Of a DNA stretch of 64,000 nucleotides, positions 23,041-33,876 are shown in pieces (position 1 is the stretch's first letter; the number at the start of each line of letters is the position of its first letter). The translations under genes and the position numbers were made by a program. The stretch lies in assembly GCA_930367215.1 (NCBI GenBank), contig OV884057.1:207131621-207195620 (forward strand), written 5' to 3'. This stretch comes from Pollenia angustigena (Eukaryota > Arthropoda > Insecta > Diptera > Polleniidae). The notes below the pieces were generated by a model. It had not been told where the DNA came from, made no database searches, and worked only from the letters and a program-made list of their open reading frames with translations.

Positions 23041-23718
23041 GTCTTTAAATAAATTTGTGTTAGAAAATATGTGAAATTTCAGTATTGATAGAACATTTTG
23101 AGCAAAAGTGCTGTTTATAGGAATTTTAATTAATTTTTCTATCAAAGTGAAATATGTAGAGATAAGTTTAAGAAACTGAAATTATGAACACTCTTTTCTA
23201 GGAAGGCTAACAAATTTGCGTACATTTAAGGAACAATTATAAAATAATACGTAATATAAATTCGGTTTTTATTCGCTTTTCATTTCATCCTTAGTACGAT
23301 TGGTAAAGAGGGTATTATACGTTTTTCCAGAAGTATGTAACACATAGTTATATTGACTACAGACCTGCGATTGGCAACCTATACTATTACATTTTGCGAT
23401 TGTATGCGTTGTATGAATTTTACATATGTTGTTGTTAATGTACTTAAATTCTCTTTAATGTGTGTGCAGACGTACGTAATAAAACAGTATAACAGAGAAT
23501 AAAAGAGAGAAGAGAAAACGCGGCGCCCTGATTTTGCTCAGTAACGGATTATTATGAAGTTCGATCATATTAAAAAAAAAATAAGAATTATGTCAACGCT
23601 GCAGAACAATTAGAGCGGGAGAGTCATATAGCACTAACATTATTATGAAATACACATGTATGTGTTTGCCTATCTTTGGTCTATACTATAGTATAGACCC
23701 ACTTTTAAGTATACCAAT
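23041..23718. other. Unassigned stretch with a 22-nt palindrome
   Basis: The perfect palindrome ggtctatactatagtatagacc occupies 23678-23699. A second fly-repeat scrap (gagggtattatacgttttt) lies near 23310. Otherwise unassigned. Confidence 0.45.
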
Positions 23719-25260
23719 TAGGGTTTTCATTCGGTTAACCGTCAACCGATTAATTACTACCCGATTAGCTGATCGGTTAATTTCAAATTGGCTTTTTTCG
23801 ATTAACGATTAAACCGGTTAATTTCAGTCGATTAACCGATTAACCGAAGTAACAAAATGTACAATATTTTGTTGTATTATAACATATTTTTTTGTGTGTT
23901 TTTAATTATTTGCTTTATCTCATATACAAAATGTATTGTTTAGAAAATATTTTTTCATACAAACAAAGAAGGTGTTCAGTGATTTTCATTTTAACCCATT
24001 TTCCGCCGACCAATGACTTAAATTACATTGTTTTTCAATGTTTTTTTTATCTTCTTCATTGATCAACAGGAATGTGGCGAAAAATGGGTTAAATAAATGA
24101 TTGCCAATACTTTTTTTTTTGTTTCACGCACTTTTTATATATTTGTGTTTAGTTATTTGTTTTTTATCAGATCTTCTCATATCAGTCTTTAAACAAAATT
24201 AACCGAAACAATAAGTAGTGTTAAAAATTTTTAAAAACTCTTATGGCAAAATGGAGTATTTTATATGTTAAGAAAAATCCTGGAAAAGTACTGAGATGAA
24301 AAGTACTGAGATATTAGATATTCATCTACGATAAGTGAAAGAATTGCTTCCAAGTGAACTTTTGTCAAAACTAAAGAAAAGAATCGCTTTAATCCTAAAC
24401 ATTTAAACCAAATTATTTTTCTAAATGATTATTGTATAAGATGTCCTTTAACTATTGAAATAACTAATAAAATTATCTCAGTTTATTTTTGAATAAATAC
24501 ATAAATATTTTGTGGATTCACAAGGTAGTCATAAAGTCTTATGTCTTAAAATAATTGCAGGAAATATATTTCGTCGGCTTAATATGCAAACCACTTTTTA
24601 TTTAAATTGAGATTTTTATACCGTGTGGTAGAGAAAGATACGCCTCGTCAACCAGCATGTAGTTTTTCTTCTATTAAAGTCTTGAAGTGTGTAAAACTGA
24701 CTGTAATTTTAATTTTCTATCAAGCTTCAAATATGAAAAATAAACAGGTTTTTGTCTCTCCTGTAAAATGTGCTGAAAGTGAGTTAGCAGGTTTGCATAT
24801 TTAGCCAACGATATGACTGTTGTAAGCTACCGCTTATAATATAGATTTCTACTATACAGTTATGAAGAATCAATAAACACAGCATTACAATTTTTATTTT
24901 GTTTGAAACACAACAATATTTATTTTAAACAAATTTAAATATTTTTCAGTTTATTTTTTAGGATATTATGACGATATGTCTTGATACCACACCTTGCGCA
25001 TTAATTGAAAAATGCATATTACATAGTTATGAATTGTTTTTTTTTTTACTTGCTTGTTTTTTTTTACTTATACACTCCAAATAATAAGCAATTAATGCAT
25101 TTTTATATATTGAAATTACTTAATTTATAAAAAACTTTATTAATCGGTTAACCAATCAAAAACAAAATTAACTGATTATTAACCGATTAAACCAAAACCT
25201 CGGTTAATTAATCGAGCGATTAACCGATTAAAGCAAAAGATCGATTAAATGAATACCCTA
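23719..25260. mobile_element. hAT-type element, TIR tagggtnttcatt, 8-bp TSD ataccaat
   Basis: The left end tagggttttcattcggttaa and the inverse of the right end (tagggtattcatttaatcga) match. The direct repeat ataccaat (23711-23718; 25261-25268) is the 8-bp duplication of hAT transposases. Both subterminal regions carry many cggttaaccgattaa words in both orientations, probable transposase-binding repeats. No transposase remains. A 239-bp MITE is nested at 24572-24810. A related end lies at 50795-50919. Confidence 0.88.
24572..24810 (-). mobile_element. 239-bp MITE, TIR cgtcggcttaatatgcaaacc (copy 1)
   Basis: The left end cgtcggcttaatatgcaaac pairs with the inverse of the right end gtttgcatatttagccaacg. 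A second copy of the same sequence, including ctaccacacgg and gcacattttacaggagaga, lies at 32887-33221 in the opposite orientation. Atat flanks the right side. A 65-codon frame inside has no known motif. Confidence 0.8.
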
Positions 25261-25268
25261 ATACCAAT

Positions 25269-26159
25269 CAACTGAGAATCCCTTACACGATTAAACAATT
25301 TGTATCCCTCCGTCCAATTGGCAGGCCCGCCTTCTTCGTAAAGAACAGGTTGAAATTTTAAAGATAATTAAATCAAATTTGAAAAATAATTATTAATTTT
25401 ATACGTTGTTAACTTCACATAAAGCTCATACAATCTCCTCTTCAAAACAGACCTTTTTTCTCAAACCACATCTAATTACGTTGTTATTTAGATAAAAATA
25501 TTTAATAAATTTCTTTGTAAAAATAATATGGCATAGACTATTATATGGCCGGTCTAAACCGACTATATTTTCTTATGTGCCTTAATAAATGTTCCGTAGT
25601 TTATGTTTTTAAATTTATAGACTTGTGTGCAGTTGCCAAAATATAAAATAAAAACAATTTTCCTGAAAAAAGCACAACACAACTAGCGTATACTGGCACC
25701 ATAAAAAACAACAACATTTTTATACAATTTTCTTTAGAGTTTTTTTTTTACAAAAAAAAAAACAAATAACAATAATAAGAACTACAAAACTTCATACATA
25801 AATGCAAGTGCATGCGATGGAAGTAAAAAAACGGAAGAAAAGAGAAACGGAAACAAAACAACTTTGGCATTTAAGTACAATTGCAGCACGTATTGTTTAA
25901 CATCGAAAATTCTTTAAAAAAGGAGCAACAACAAAAACTCTACAATACACACTTGCAGAAGAACAAGCAAACAAACAAAGAACACAAAAAAACATCAGAC
26001 TAAAACAAAGCGAAAAATATGAGTGCAACACGGATGTAATTTGTAAAAGGGTCAGCCCTAAAAGGCACTTCGGTAACTACAACCTACTAAAACTGCCAAT
26101 TTTCAGAACACAGAACACAATTTCCGGTAATTCTCTACCAGAAACTCTTTTATAAGTTT
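25269..26159. other. AT-rich stretch, nothing recognised
   Basis: A-rich sequence with many aacaa and caaaa words on the plus strand. No gene or bounded repeat was recognised. Confidence 0.4.
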
Positions 26160-26604
26160 ACAAAAGTTGATAGGAAATTATCCGAAAATTTGTTGTGTAA
26201 AGAAAATTTTTCCTAAAATTCGCTATTTAAAGGAAACTTTATTTAAATTTGTTATGTTTGGGAAATTTGGACAACATTTTCTATTTATCGAAAACTTTCC
26301 TGAAAGTAGCATTTAAAAGGAATTTCTGCCAAAATTTGCCATATAGAAGAAATTTTCAAAAACATGTTATTTATAGGAAATATTGCTTTAATACTCTATT
26401 TATGGATAATTACGACAAAATTTGGGTTTTATAGGAAATTTTACATAAATTTTCTATTTATCGGAAATTTTACAAAAATTTGCTATTTATAGGAAATTTT
26501 ACAAAATATTGTTATTTATAGAAAATTTTACAAAAATTTGCAACATATGGGAAATTTTACAAAAATTTGCTATTTGTAGGATATACATATTACTATTTAT
26601 AGAA
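26160..26604 (+). repeat. Minisatellite array
   Basis: Units of ctatttataggaaattttac + aaaaatttg, the same family as at 1.1 kb. The array is broken at 26.6 kb by the inverted tRNA-related repeat and resumes at 28.0 kb. Confidence 0.85.
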
Positions 26605-26789
26605 TTATTAGTATTGTGGTTATTTTATTGAACTATTTATGGTTTTTAATCCAAATTTTTAATATTTTTAATTAGGCTTAAGTTCATTAAATTTAATTTT
26701 CATTAAATTATTTTTATGAAGAAAGGAATTTTACAACATGAAAATTAATTAAAATTTATTGATAATTTTTCATTCTTGACTCAATCTGG

Positions 26790-26890
26790 GCTCGAACCCA
26801 GGTGTTTACGGACAGGTTACCCTGACATGTTTCGATTGCAACCACTCAATCTCCTCAGAGGGCTTGCCGTTTAACACTCGCAGCCATCGA
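26790..26890 (-). repeat. tRNA-related (SINE-like) module, left arm
   Basis: On the minus strand the module reads attgagtggttgcaatcgaa (A-box-like) and then cacctgggttcgagcccag, containing the pol III B-box consensus ggttcgag. Sequence around it lacks a full tRNA cloverleaf, so it looks like the head of a SINE and not a tRNA gene. The identical module lies on the plus strand at about 27765-27875. Confidence 0.6.
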
Positions 26891-27764
26891 CGACTGCTGA
26901 CGTCATTAGTCAAACATCAATCCTTAAACCAAATTGTATTCAACCTTTGGTAGATCGAAATTTGCTTTGAATGATTATATATTTTAACATGTTATTCCTT
27001 TACTTCTGTTTTTTTCGTACTTTTGTCCAGAATTCTTCTTGAAGTTCAAAGTACATATTTTTTTGTTTTTTCATTTTTTTGTCTTATTCTTGTTGACCTT
27101 TTCAGCACAACTTGAAGGACAAATGCAAACATAGAGCTCGTGCCTTAGCTTTAACAATTATTAGTATTGTGGTTATTTTATTGAACTATTTATGGTTTTT
27201 AATCCAAATTTTTAATATTTTTAATTAGGCTTAAGTTCATTAAATTTAATTTTCATTAAATTATTTTTATGAAGAAAGGAATTTTACAACATGAAAATTA
27301 ATTAAAATTTACTGATAATTTTTCATTCTTGACTCAATCTGGGCTCGAACCCAGGTGTTTACGGACAGGTTACTTTCTTCATAAAAATAATTTAATGAAA
27401 ATTAAATTTAATGAACTTAAGCCTAATTAAAAATATTAAAAATTTGGATTAAAAACCATAAATAGTTCAATAAAATAACCACAATACTAATAATTGTTAA
27501 AGCTAAGGCACGAGCTCTATGTTTGCATTTGTCCTTCAAGTTGTGCTGAAAAGGTCAACAAGAATAAGACAAAAAAATGAAAAAACAAAAAAATATGTAC
27601 TTTGAACTTCAAGAAGAATTCTGGACAAAAGTACGAAAAAAACAGAAGTAAAGGAATAACATGTTAAAATATATAATCATTCAAAGCAAATTTCGATCTA
27701 CCAAAGGTTGAATACAATTTGGTTTAAGGATTGATGTTTGACTAATGACGTCAGCAGTCGTCGA

Positions 27765-27875
27765 CGGCTGCGAGTGTTAAACGGCAAGCCCTCTGAGGAG
27801 ATTGAGTGGTTGCAATCGAAACATGTCAGGGTAACCTGTCCGTAAACACCTGGGTTCGAGCCCAGATTGAGTCAA
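27765..27875 (+). repeat. tRNA-related (SINE-like) module, right arm
   Basis: The same module as in the left arm, in plus orientation: gattgagtggttgcaatcga followed by cctgggttcgagcccagatt. A tail of atgaaaaattatcaataaat and downstream A/T-rich sequence follows. The copy at 63.0-63.5 kb shares the B-box region and tail. Confidence 0.6.
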
Positions 27876-27998
27876 GAATGAAAAATTATCAATAAATTTT
27901 AATTAATTTTCATGTTGTAAAATTCCTTTCTTCATAAAAATAATTTAATGAAAATTAAATTTAATGAACTTAAGCCTAATTAAAAATATTAAAAATTT

Positions 27999-28952
27999 AT
28001 AGAATATTTTACAAAAATTTGCTTTTTTGTAGGATATTTTACAAAAATCTGCTATTCATAGGAAATTTTAATTTGCTATTTATAGGAAATTTTACAAAAA
28101 TTTGCTATTTATAGGATATATTACTATTTATAGGATATTTTACAAAAATTTGCTATTTATAGGAAATTTTTATTTGCTATTTATAGGAAATTTTACAAAA
28201 ATTTGCTATTTATAGGATATATTACTATTTATAGGAAATTTTACAAAAATTTGCTATTTATAGGATATATTACTATTTATAGGAAATTTTACAAAAATTT
28301 GCTATTTATAGGAAATTTTTATTTGCTATTTATAGGAAATTTTACAAAAAATTGCCATTTATAGGATATTTTACAAAAATCTGCTTTTTATAGGATATAT
28401 TACTATTTATAGCATATTTTACAAAAATTTGCTATTTATAGGATATATTACTATTTATAGGATATTTTACAAAAATTTGCTATTTATAGGATATATTACT
28501 ATTTATAGGATATTTTACAAAAATTTGCTATTTATAGGATATATTACTATTTATAGGATATTTTACAAAAATCTGCTATTTATAGGATATATTAATATTT
28601 ATAGGATATTTTACAAAAATCTGCTTTTTATAGGATATATTACTATTTATAGGATATTTTACAAAAATCTGCTAGTTTTAGGAAATTTTACAAAAATTTC
28701 CTATTTATAGAAATATTTGCTGTTTATAGAAAATTTTACAAAAATTTTCTATTTATAGACTATTTTGCAAAAATTTGCTATTTATAGGAAATCTTACAAA
28801 GATTTGCTATTTATAAGAAATTTTACAAAAATTTGCTATTTATAGGAAAGTTTACAAAAATTTGATAGTTATAGGATATTTAAGAAAAATTTGCTGTTTA
28901 TAAGATTTGTAAAAATATGCTCTCTATAGGAAATCGTGGAAAGATTTGCTAC
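27999..28952 (+). repeat. Minisatellite array with 48-bp higher-order unit
   Basis: The minisatellite resumes. About 28380-28680 holds five copies of a 48-bp unit (ttgctatttataggatatat + tactatttataggatatttt + acaaaaa). Its length, divisible by three, creates a 93-codon frame with a 16-residue period. This is not a gene. Confidence 0.9.
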
Positions 28953-29630
28953 TACACTGATAGAAAAGGCGTCATAGCGGTGATGTATTTTGACATCAGT
29001 ACTATGACTAGAGTCTTCGTTTTTGACTTCATGACACTTTTCAACATTGTGACGTCAGCCCTCACAACAGTTGGCCAAATTGTTATCAGGGTCAAACACT
29101 GACATTATGTTATCAATGAGATGACACATCCGCATCACAGCAGCTACGAACAGGAGTCAGCTTAATACACAATTTCGCAGTATCAGGAAAGGAAACGACT
29201 CATTAGGCTTATTTAAATGACAAACTGTCATTAAATTATGTCGTTGGGATTGACTTAAGTCAAAGTGAGAGATTATTATTATTTACTTGCCCGTTCTACA
29301 AACTTGTTTCACTCTTGTTGTATTCCGCCCTTTGTTTACAGAAGAACTCTCACACCAGCTTTTCGCTTTCATTCTACTTTGAAAATTTGATGTATTAAAC
29401 TAAATAATTCAAACAAACAGAATATGGAGAGTTTTGCTTCTTATTTTACTTTTTAAACATGAAAAAAATAACGTTAATAAAATGCAAAATGTGCCATCAA
29501 ATTGATGTCACTGAAGTGACAAAATATTACAATTTATTATAATGATGTTCGTCATTAGATTGATGTCAAATTTTGCCACAATGTAACAGTTCTGATGTAA
29601 GGGCATCATCAATACTTTTTTATGAGTGTA
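28953..29630. mobile_element. ~680-bp MITE with tacactgatagaaaa ends
   Basis: The left end tacactgatagaaaa and the inverse of the right end (tacactcataaaaaa) match imperfectly. Both sides are minisatellite, so it is an insertion. The interior repeats atgatgt/gacatca words in both orientations (for example tgatgtattttgacatcagt at 28980). A similarly organised element with cactgaaagaa ends is at 33877-34716. Confidence 0.65.
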
Positions 29631-29750
29631 AATGGAAATTTTTCCAAAATTTTTGTTATTTATTGGAAATTTTGACAAAATTTGTACTGTTAATCAAATT
29701 TAACCAATGTTTTTCTTTTTATAGAAGAGTTACGCAAAATGTGCTAATAA
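29631..29750 (+). repeat. Minisatellite, last units
   Basis: Three or four decayed units follow the MITE and end the array. Confidence 0.6.
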
Positions 29751-30911
29751 TCTAGTTTTAAATGGAAAATATGTATTCATGCAACTTTTTTTTGCATGAG
29801 GATTAAGAAAAAAATATTTAAGTGATTTTTCAAACAGTCTTCGCAAAATACTATTGGCATTTGTTTTTGATTATGTTTATATGCGCGTGTTTGTTTCCTT
29901 TAATGCACAAATTCCCAATTTTAATTAAAAAAAACGTAACATGAACCAACACACACTCACACAAGATCTCACATTTCCAGAACACACACCTATACTACAA
30001 ACATATATCAGGAAGTACAGAGCTCTTAGAACAATATGTCTACCACGAGTAAGTGAGAGCACATCTTAAAATTGAAAATAGCAAAAACTTTTCTATAAAA
30101 AACTAAAAAAAAAATAAATTTATTTTTTTGGTAAAACTAAATTAAAACTGAATGTCTTTTATGATTTTAAGACAAGAACAAAAATATAGATAAAGAAAAC
30201 GAAAGAAAATAAAATAAGTTAAAGTTTTTATTGGCAAAGAAAATTCATTATTGGAAAATAAATTTCAAATGCTGCAGCATATGTGTTAGCATCTATCTAT
30301 CCATGTATGTGTTTGTGTGTCTGTATTTATTTTGAAATAAAACAAAATTTAAAGAATCATAAAAGATGGGCCATTTAAACAATAAATAAGAAAAAAACTT
30401 TAAAACTCTTTAAACTTCTTGCTGTGCAGAAAACAAGACTCAAGTAAAAAAATAAAAGTAAAGTAAACGATTTGATAATCTACTGTAACAAATCTTTTAT
30501 CAACACAAATCATAGACAGCTGCTGCAAAATGCAGTCAAAGTTTGAGTTTTTCCAACTACTTCGTTCAAAGAAAATCTAAAAATAATAACTTAATTTAAG
30601 ACCAGATACACATTAGCACTTTAAACACACATATACAGAGAAGTGGAAAATAGAAAAAGGAAATAAAAAGTAGTTATGGAGAGAAGTAGCGAAGAAGATA
30701 AAGGGGTTTTCTCGCATCTTTTGGCGGTTAGAAAGAAAGAAAAATAGAAACTGAAATCAGAAAAAGTGGGGGAAAAAAAACGAAAGAGAAAATGGGGTTC
30801 TTACACATCTTTCAACATCTCTTCAGATATATTATAAACAGAAGTAAAAAAATTTGGTAATTTGCCTTAAGATGATCTCATTTAATGTGAAGAAAGGAAG
30901 AACGAAAAAAT
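29751..30911. other. A-rich stretch, nothing recognised
   Basis: Purine-rich plus strand with gaaagaaa runs. No reading frame over 60 codons and no bounded repeat. Confidence 0.4.
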
Positions 30912-31032
30912 AAAGAGTGGTCCAAACAAAACGCACGATATTAATTGTAAGTAAAACAAAAAGTTTGCAGTATTTGACAACTATGGAGAAGTACACAATT
31001 GAGCAGCGAGTTTTACGAAAATGGGTTCTTAA

Positions 31033-32434
31033 CCCATTAGTGCATGTAGTTCCCCAAGTACTTTTTTAACAAAATTCTTTTGAACACATAATTTAAAACG
31101 ACTATTAAAATAATTTTTAGAAGTTTTATTTGAATAAAATTTTTTTTAAAGATTTTAGAAGGAGTCCCTTATAAAGACATTATGCCATGTCGTCACATGA
31201 AATGTGAAATTTTTTGAAACATTCTTTTGGGTGAAGGCCCTTGTTGCACATCAAATTAGACTTATTACCGCAGTTTGCACATCTTTATCGGTTTTGGAGT
31301 AGTCTATTATGTGATTTCTACCGTCATATCGATTGACAGCACTGAAAATCTCTTACAGAGGGCACACCGTATGTTTTAGGTAAGAAGTGGCTATATATCT
31401 GCGGAATTGCCACAAGTTTGAGCAAGCTAGATCATTTGGATGTAGCATTCTCATTAGTAGCCAACCATTAACAACGAAAGCATCCAACAGATATGCGAAA
31501 ATTGGTCACCACCACTTACGTTGTCTTATACATGACCGATAAACAGCAATTAACTGGTCCATTTTGTCTACACTATCCATGCCTTGATTGTAATGTTGAA
31601 ATACTTTTGGTTGGGCATATGCATGGCATCTCCCCTTGCATAACGCTTTAACGGTCCAATTTTATTTTTGTCAAAATTAGTTCCGAAGGTGACTACGTTA
31701 TTGTCATTCCAGCGTACGATGAGTATATTGCCATTTTCAGATCTTTGATCTTTTTTCATTTCCGAAACGGGGCGGAGTGGGCATTTTTCTTATTGTACCA
31801 AATGAGCATATTCCAGAAGCTGACAAATGCCGAAGAAGCTTCACGGAATAATTATCAATAAAAACCTTTATGTAAGAAAAATTAAAATTTTCAATTGAAA
31901 AAAAAATTTATGAAAATAATTCATTAATCATTTCCATCCAAAGGAGGTATTGCAAATATGTCGGTATTTTGCAAGTTGTCGTCTTTATATTCTAACTGCT
32001 CCAATATTTCAGCAACAGTAAGTCTGTATAAGAATAGCAATTAATATTACCATAGAGCATAATAAGGGACATGAATAAAAAAGCCAATTGCTAATATTTT
32101 TAAAATCATTTATATTTTAAAACTTTAACAATTCAGTTACTAAATCTCATTTTAATAACCACACATTAAAAAAATATAAATAAAGCAACAAACTGTTAAT
32201 TTTTTTTCATTCTTACATACCATTCACGTGTGCTGCAAACTTTTTTATTCCCGTTATACATTTCTTGCACAATATTACGCACTCAATAGAATAAAATTGA
32301 ATAAAAACACTTGTTGTTTTGACGAAGACACATAAGAGAATGAGATGCTCAATGAAAGTTTAATTTTGTATTCTTCGTGTTGCTGTAAAGTGAAAAAAGA
32401 GCGTCCCTTAAAAGGCACCATATGCACTAATGGG
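31033..32434 (-). mobile_element. piggyBac-type element, TIR cccattagtgcat, TTAA target
   Basis: TTAA (31029-31032) precedes cccattagtgcat, and the inverse atgcactaatggg precedes TTAA (32435-32438). The 13-bp ends are perfect. The minus strand carries transposase text. The 1402-bp length is too short for a complete transposase gene, so the 5' part of the gene has been deleted. Confidence 0.92.
31190..31800 (-). pseudogene. piggyBac transposase C-terminal half
   Basis: Reading leftward from about 31800, one frame gives ILIVRWNDNNVVTFGTNFD (31759-31568). After a frameshift come YNQGMDSVDKMDQLIAVYR, RQRKWWWPIFAYLLDAFVVN and GWLLMRML. The VDKMDQ block corresponds to the conserved VDLLDQ of piggyBac transposases, whose first Asp is the third catalytic acid. 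Farther left (about 31290-31215) RCANCGNKSNLMCNKG and KECFKKFH match the C-terminal cysteine-rich domain that binds the terminal repeats. The first two catalytic Asp blocks were not found. The gene is inactive. Confidence 0.88.
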
Positions 32435-32886
32435 TTAATCCATTATCAAAATGCTTTTCGTTCACTTTGTGATTTGGAGAATTGTGCGCAAATTTCATTA
32501 AACCGGGTCTGTAGGAAATGTGAGAAAACACCTGTCTGGTGCGGTTTATGGACTAGTCCAGTTTAAGGATATAAAACTGGACTATGTGTAGTTTTAACTG
32601 GATAGTGCCACTTGCCATACATCCAACGAAACAGTGTATTTTTTAGGAGAGAAGTTCAATAGATCTCTCGTCGTTGCGATGTTAATTCGCCGCCTCGATC
32701 ATGTGATTTAATAAAGTTGGACTTCTGTCTTTGGGAATATTAAAAAGAAAAAGTGTACGTAAATAAGCCAAGAACAATTCAAGAGCTTAAGGATGAGATA
32801 ACTCGGCACATTAACGACATTGAACCTCATTGATTTGTTATATAAATGATATATATAATTCTTTGGCATAAATTTCTGTCACATAT

Positions 32887-33221
32887 CGTCGGCCTTATAT
32901 GCTCAATGCTTAACCTGCTAACTTCCTTTAAGCACATTTTACAGGAGAGACAAAAAACTTCTCACATGTCATATTTGCAGCTTGAGAAGAAAACCAAAAA
33001 TATAGTTGGTTTTACACACTTCAAGACTTAAATTGAAGAAAAACTACAAGCTGGTTGACAAGGCGTATATTTCTCTACCACACGGCATCAAAACCTAAAT
33101 TTACTTAAAAAGTGAAAAAAACAACAATGTATTTATGGGTAAAATTGGAGTCAATCGTGGTTTTTTCATATCTTAAAATACGTCGGCTTAATATGCAAAC
33201 CTGCTAAATATTAAGCCGACG
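32887..33221 (+). mobile_element. MITE cgtcggc family, copy 2, with altered right end
   Basis: The copy matches the inverse of 24572-24810 through gcacattttacaggagaga, ctacaagctggttgac and ctaccacacgg up to about 33114. There the expected right terminus (gtttgcatattaagccgacg) is replaced by the left arm of the palindrome described next. The attaagccgacg terminus itself appears only at 33210-33221. Confidence 0.78.
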
Positions 33222-33287
33222 TATTTTAAGATATGAAAAAACCACGATTGACTCCAATTTTACCCATAAATACATTGTTGTTTTTTT
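33115..33287. repeat. Perfect palindrome, 78-bp arms, 17-nt loop
   Basis: Positions 33115-33192 and 33210-33287 are exact reverse complements with no mismatch by eye. The loop is atgcaaacctgctaaat, a piece of the MITE terminus. The right arm is the MITE terminus (attaagccgacg) plus 66 bp of flanking DNA. The left arm is an inverted duplicate of that same stretch. Perfect identity implies recent formation, or maintenance by conversion. Confidence 0.95.
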
Positions 33288-33289
33288 GG

Positions 33290-33789
33290 TTTTTTATATG
33301 TGAATGGCGGCACGATCAAAAGTTTCCAAATTATGGACAAGCATCTTGGTTATCAATGCAAAATATCCGACAAAATGCGGGCTGGATTGGTGAAATGGGC
33401 GTGGCAATTCAAAGACACATACGTTATAGATTTCTGTATATCTGGAGAATGGCAAGAGCCAAAGTTTTCCAACTAGGTACAAGCATATTGGTTATCAATA
33501 GATAACATCTGACCAAATGTGAGCGGTAGTGGAGAAAGCACAAAATTATTTTATTTTTATCTAAATAACGGCAATTGCAAAACTGTCCAAATTAATTACA
33601 AAAAGCTTTGTTATCAATACACAACCTCTTAAAAAGTATTGTGATGTGTGGATAAGAGGGCGTGGCACCTTTCGTTCTAAGGCATTACAATTTCAATTTC
33701 AAAAATTACAATTTCTGTATATCTCAAAGTCAAAGTTTCCAATTTAGGTACAAGCATCTTGGTTATCAATTCACAACGTTATAATATAA
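33290..33789 (-). repeat. Inverted fragment of the 120-190 bp repeat field
   Basis: Landmarks of the 18.1-19.5 kb field occur in reverse: atatctggagaatggcaaga, caagcatattggttatcaat, gggcgtggca. Three partial units are visible. Reading frames here are incidental. Confidence 0.65.
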
Positions 33790-33876
33790 CAAGTTAGAGT
33801 GATATATTCGGCTGTGCCGAATCTTTGATACCCTCCACCGATCTATATCTATATGACCTATCTATAGGATCTATAC

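Larger units (their letters stand above)
26605..27998. repeat. Large inverted repeat: 626-bp arms, 94-bp spacer
   Basis: The arms 26653-27278 and 27373-27998 are reverse complements without any indel. I found one mismatch by eye (ccatcg on the left against cggctg/cgacgg on the right). The spacer is 27279-27372. Each arm holds a tRNA-related module plus an AT-rich tail repeated at both ends (head-to-tail dimer). The whole unit sits in the minisatellite, and atttatagaat appears on both outer sides (left near 26597, right near 27995), consistent with a target duplication or with the minisatellite itself. Confidence 0.92.
30912..32832 (+). pseudogene. mariner copy 2, split by a piggyBac element
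   Basis: The sequence is of the same family as the 19.5 kb copy. A degenerate left terminus (aagagtggtccaaacaaaac) is followed by MEKYTIEQRV and a short YENG-like tail at 30983-31028. A piggyBac insertion then occupies 31033-32434. The gene resumes at 32439 with TGSVGNVRKH. Next is a decayed DIKLDYV-stop-F-stop-LDSATCHTSNETVYF with the second catalytic Asp at 32601-32603. Then come CDVNSPPRSCDLIKLDF (third Asp 32705-32707) and KVYVNKPRTIQELKDEITRHI. The first-Asp block seen in copy 1 is missing. The right terminus was not found, and the element runs into a MITE near 32833-32887. Confidence 0.85.

Noticed and set aside
26790..26890. Genuine tRNA gene
   Set aside because: Only A-box-like and B-box-like motifs are present; acceptor and anticodon stems do not form, and the module is part of a repeated unit.
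28429..28710. 93-codon frame with a 16-residue repeat
   Set aside because: It arises from the 48-bp higher-order minisatellite unit, again divisible by three.
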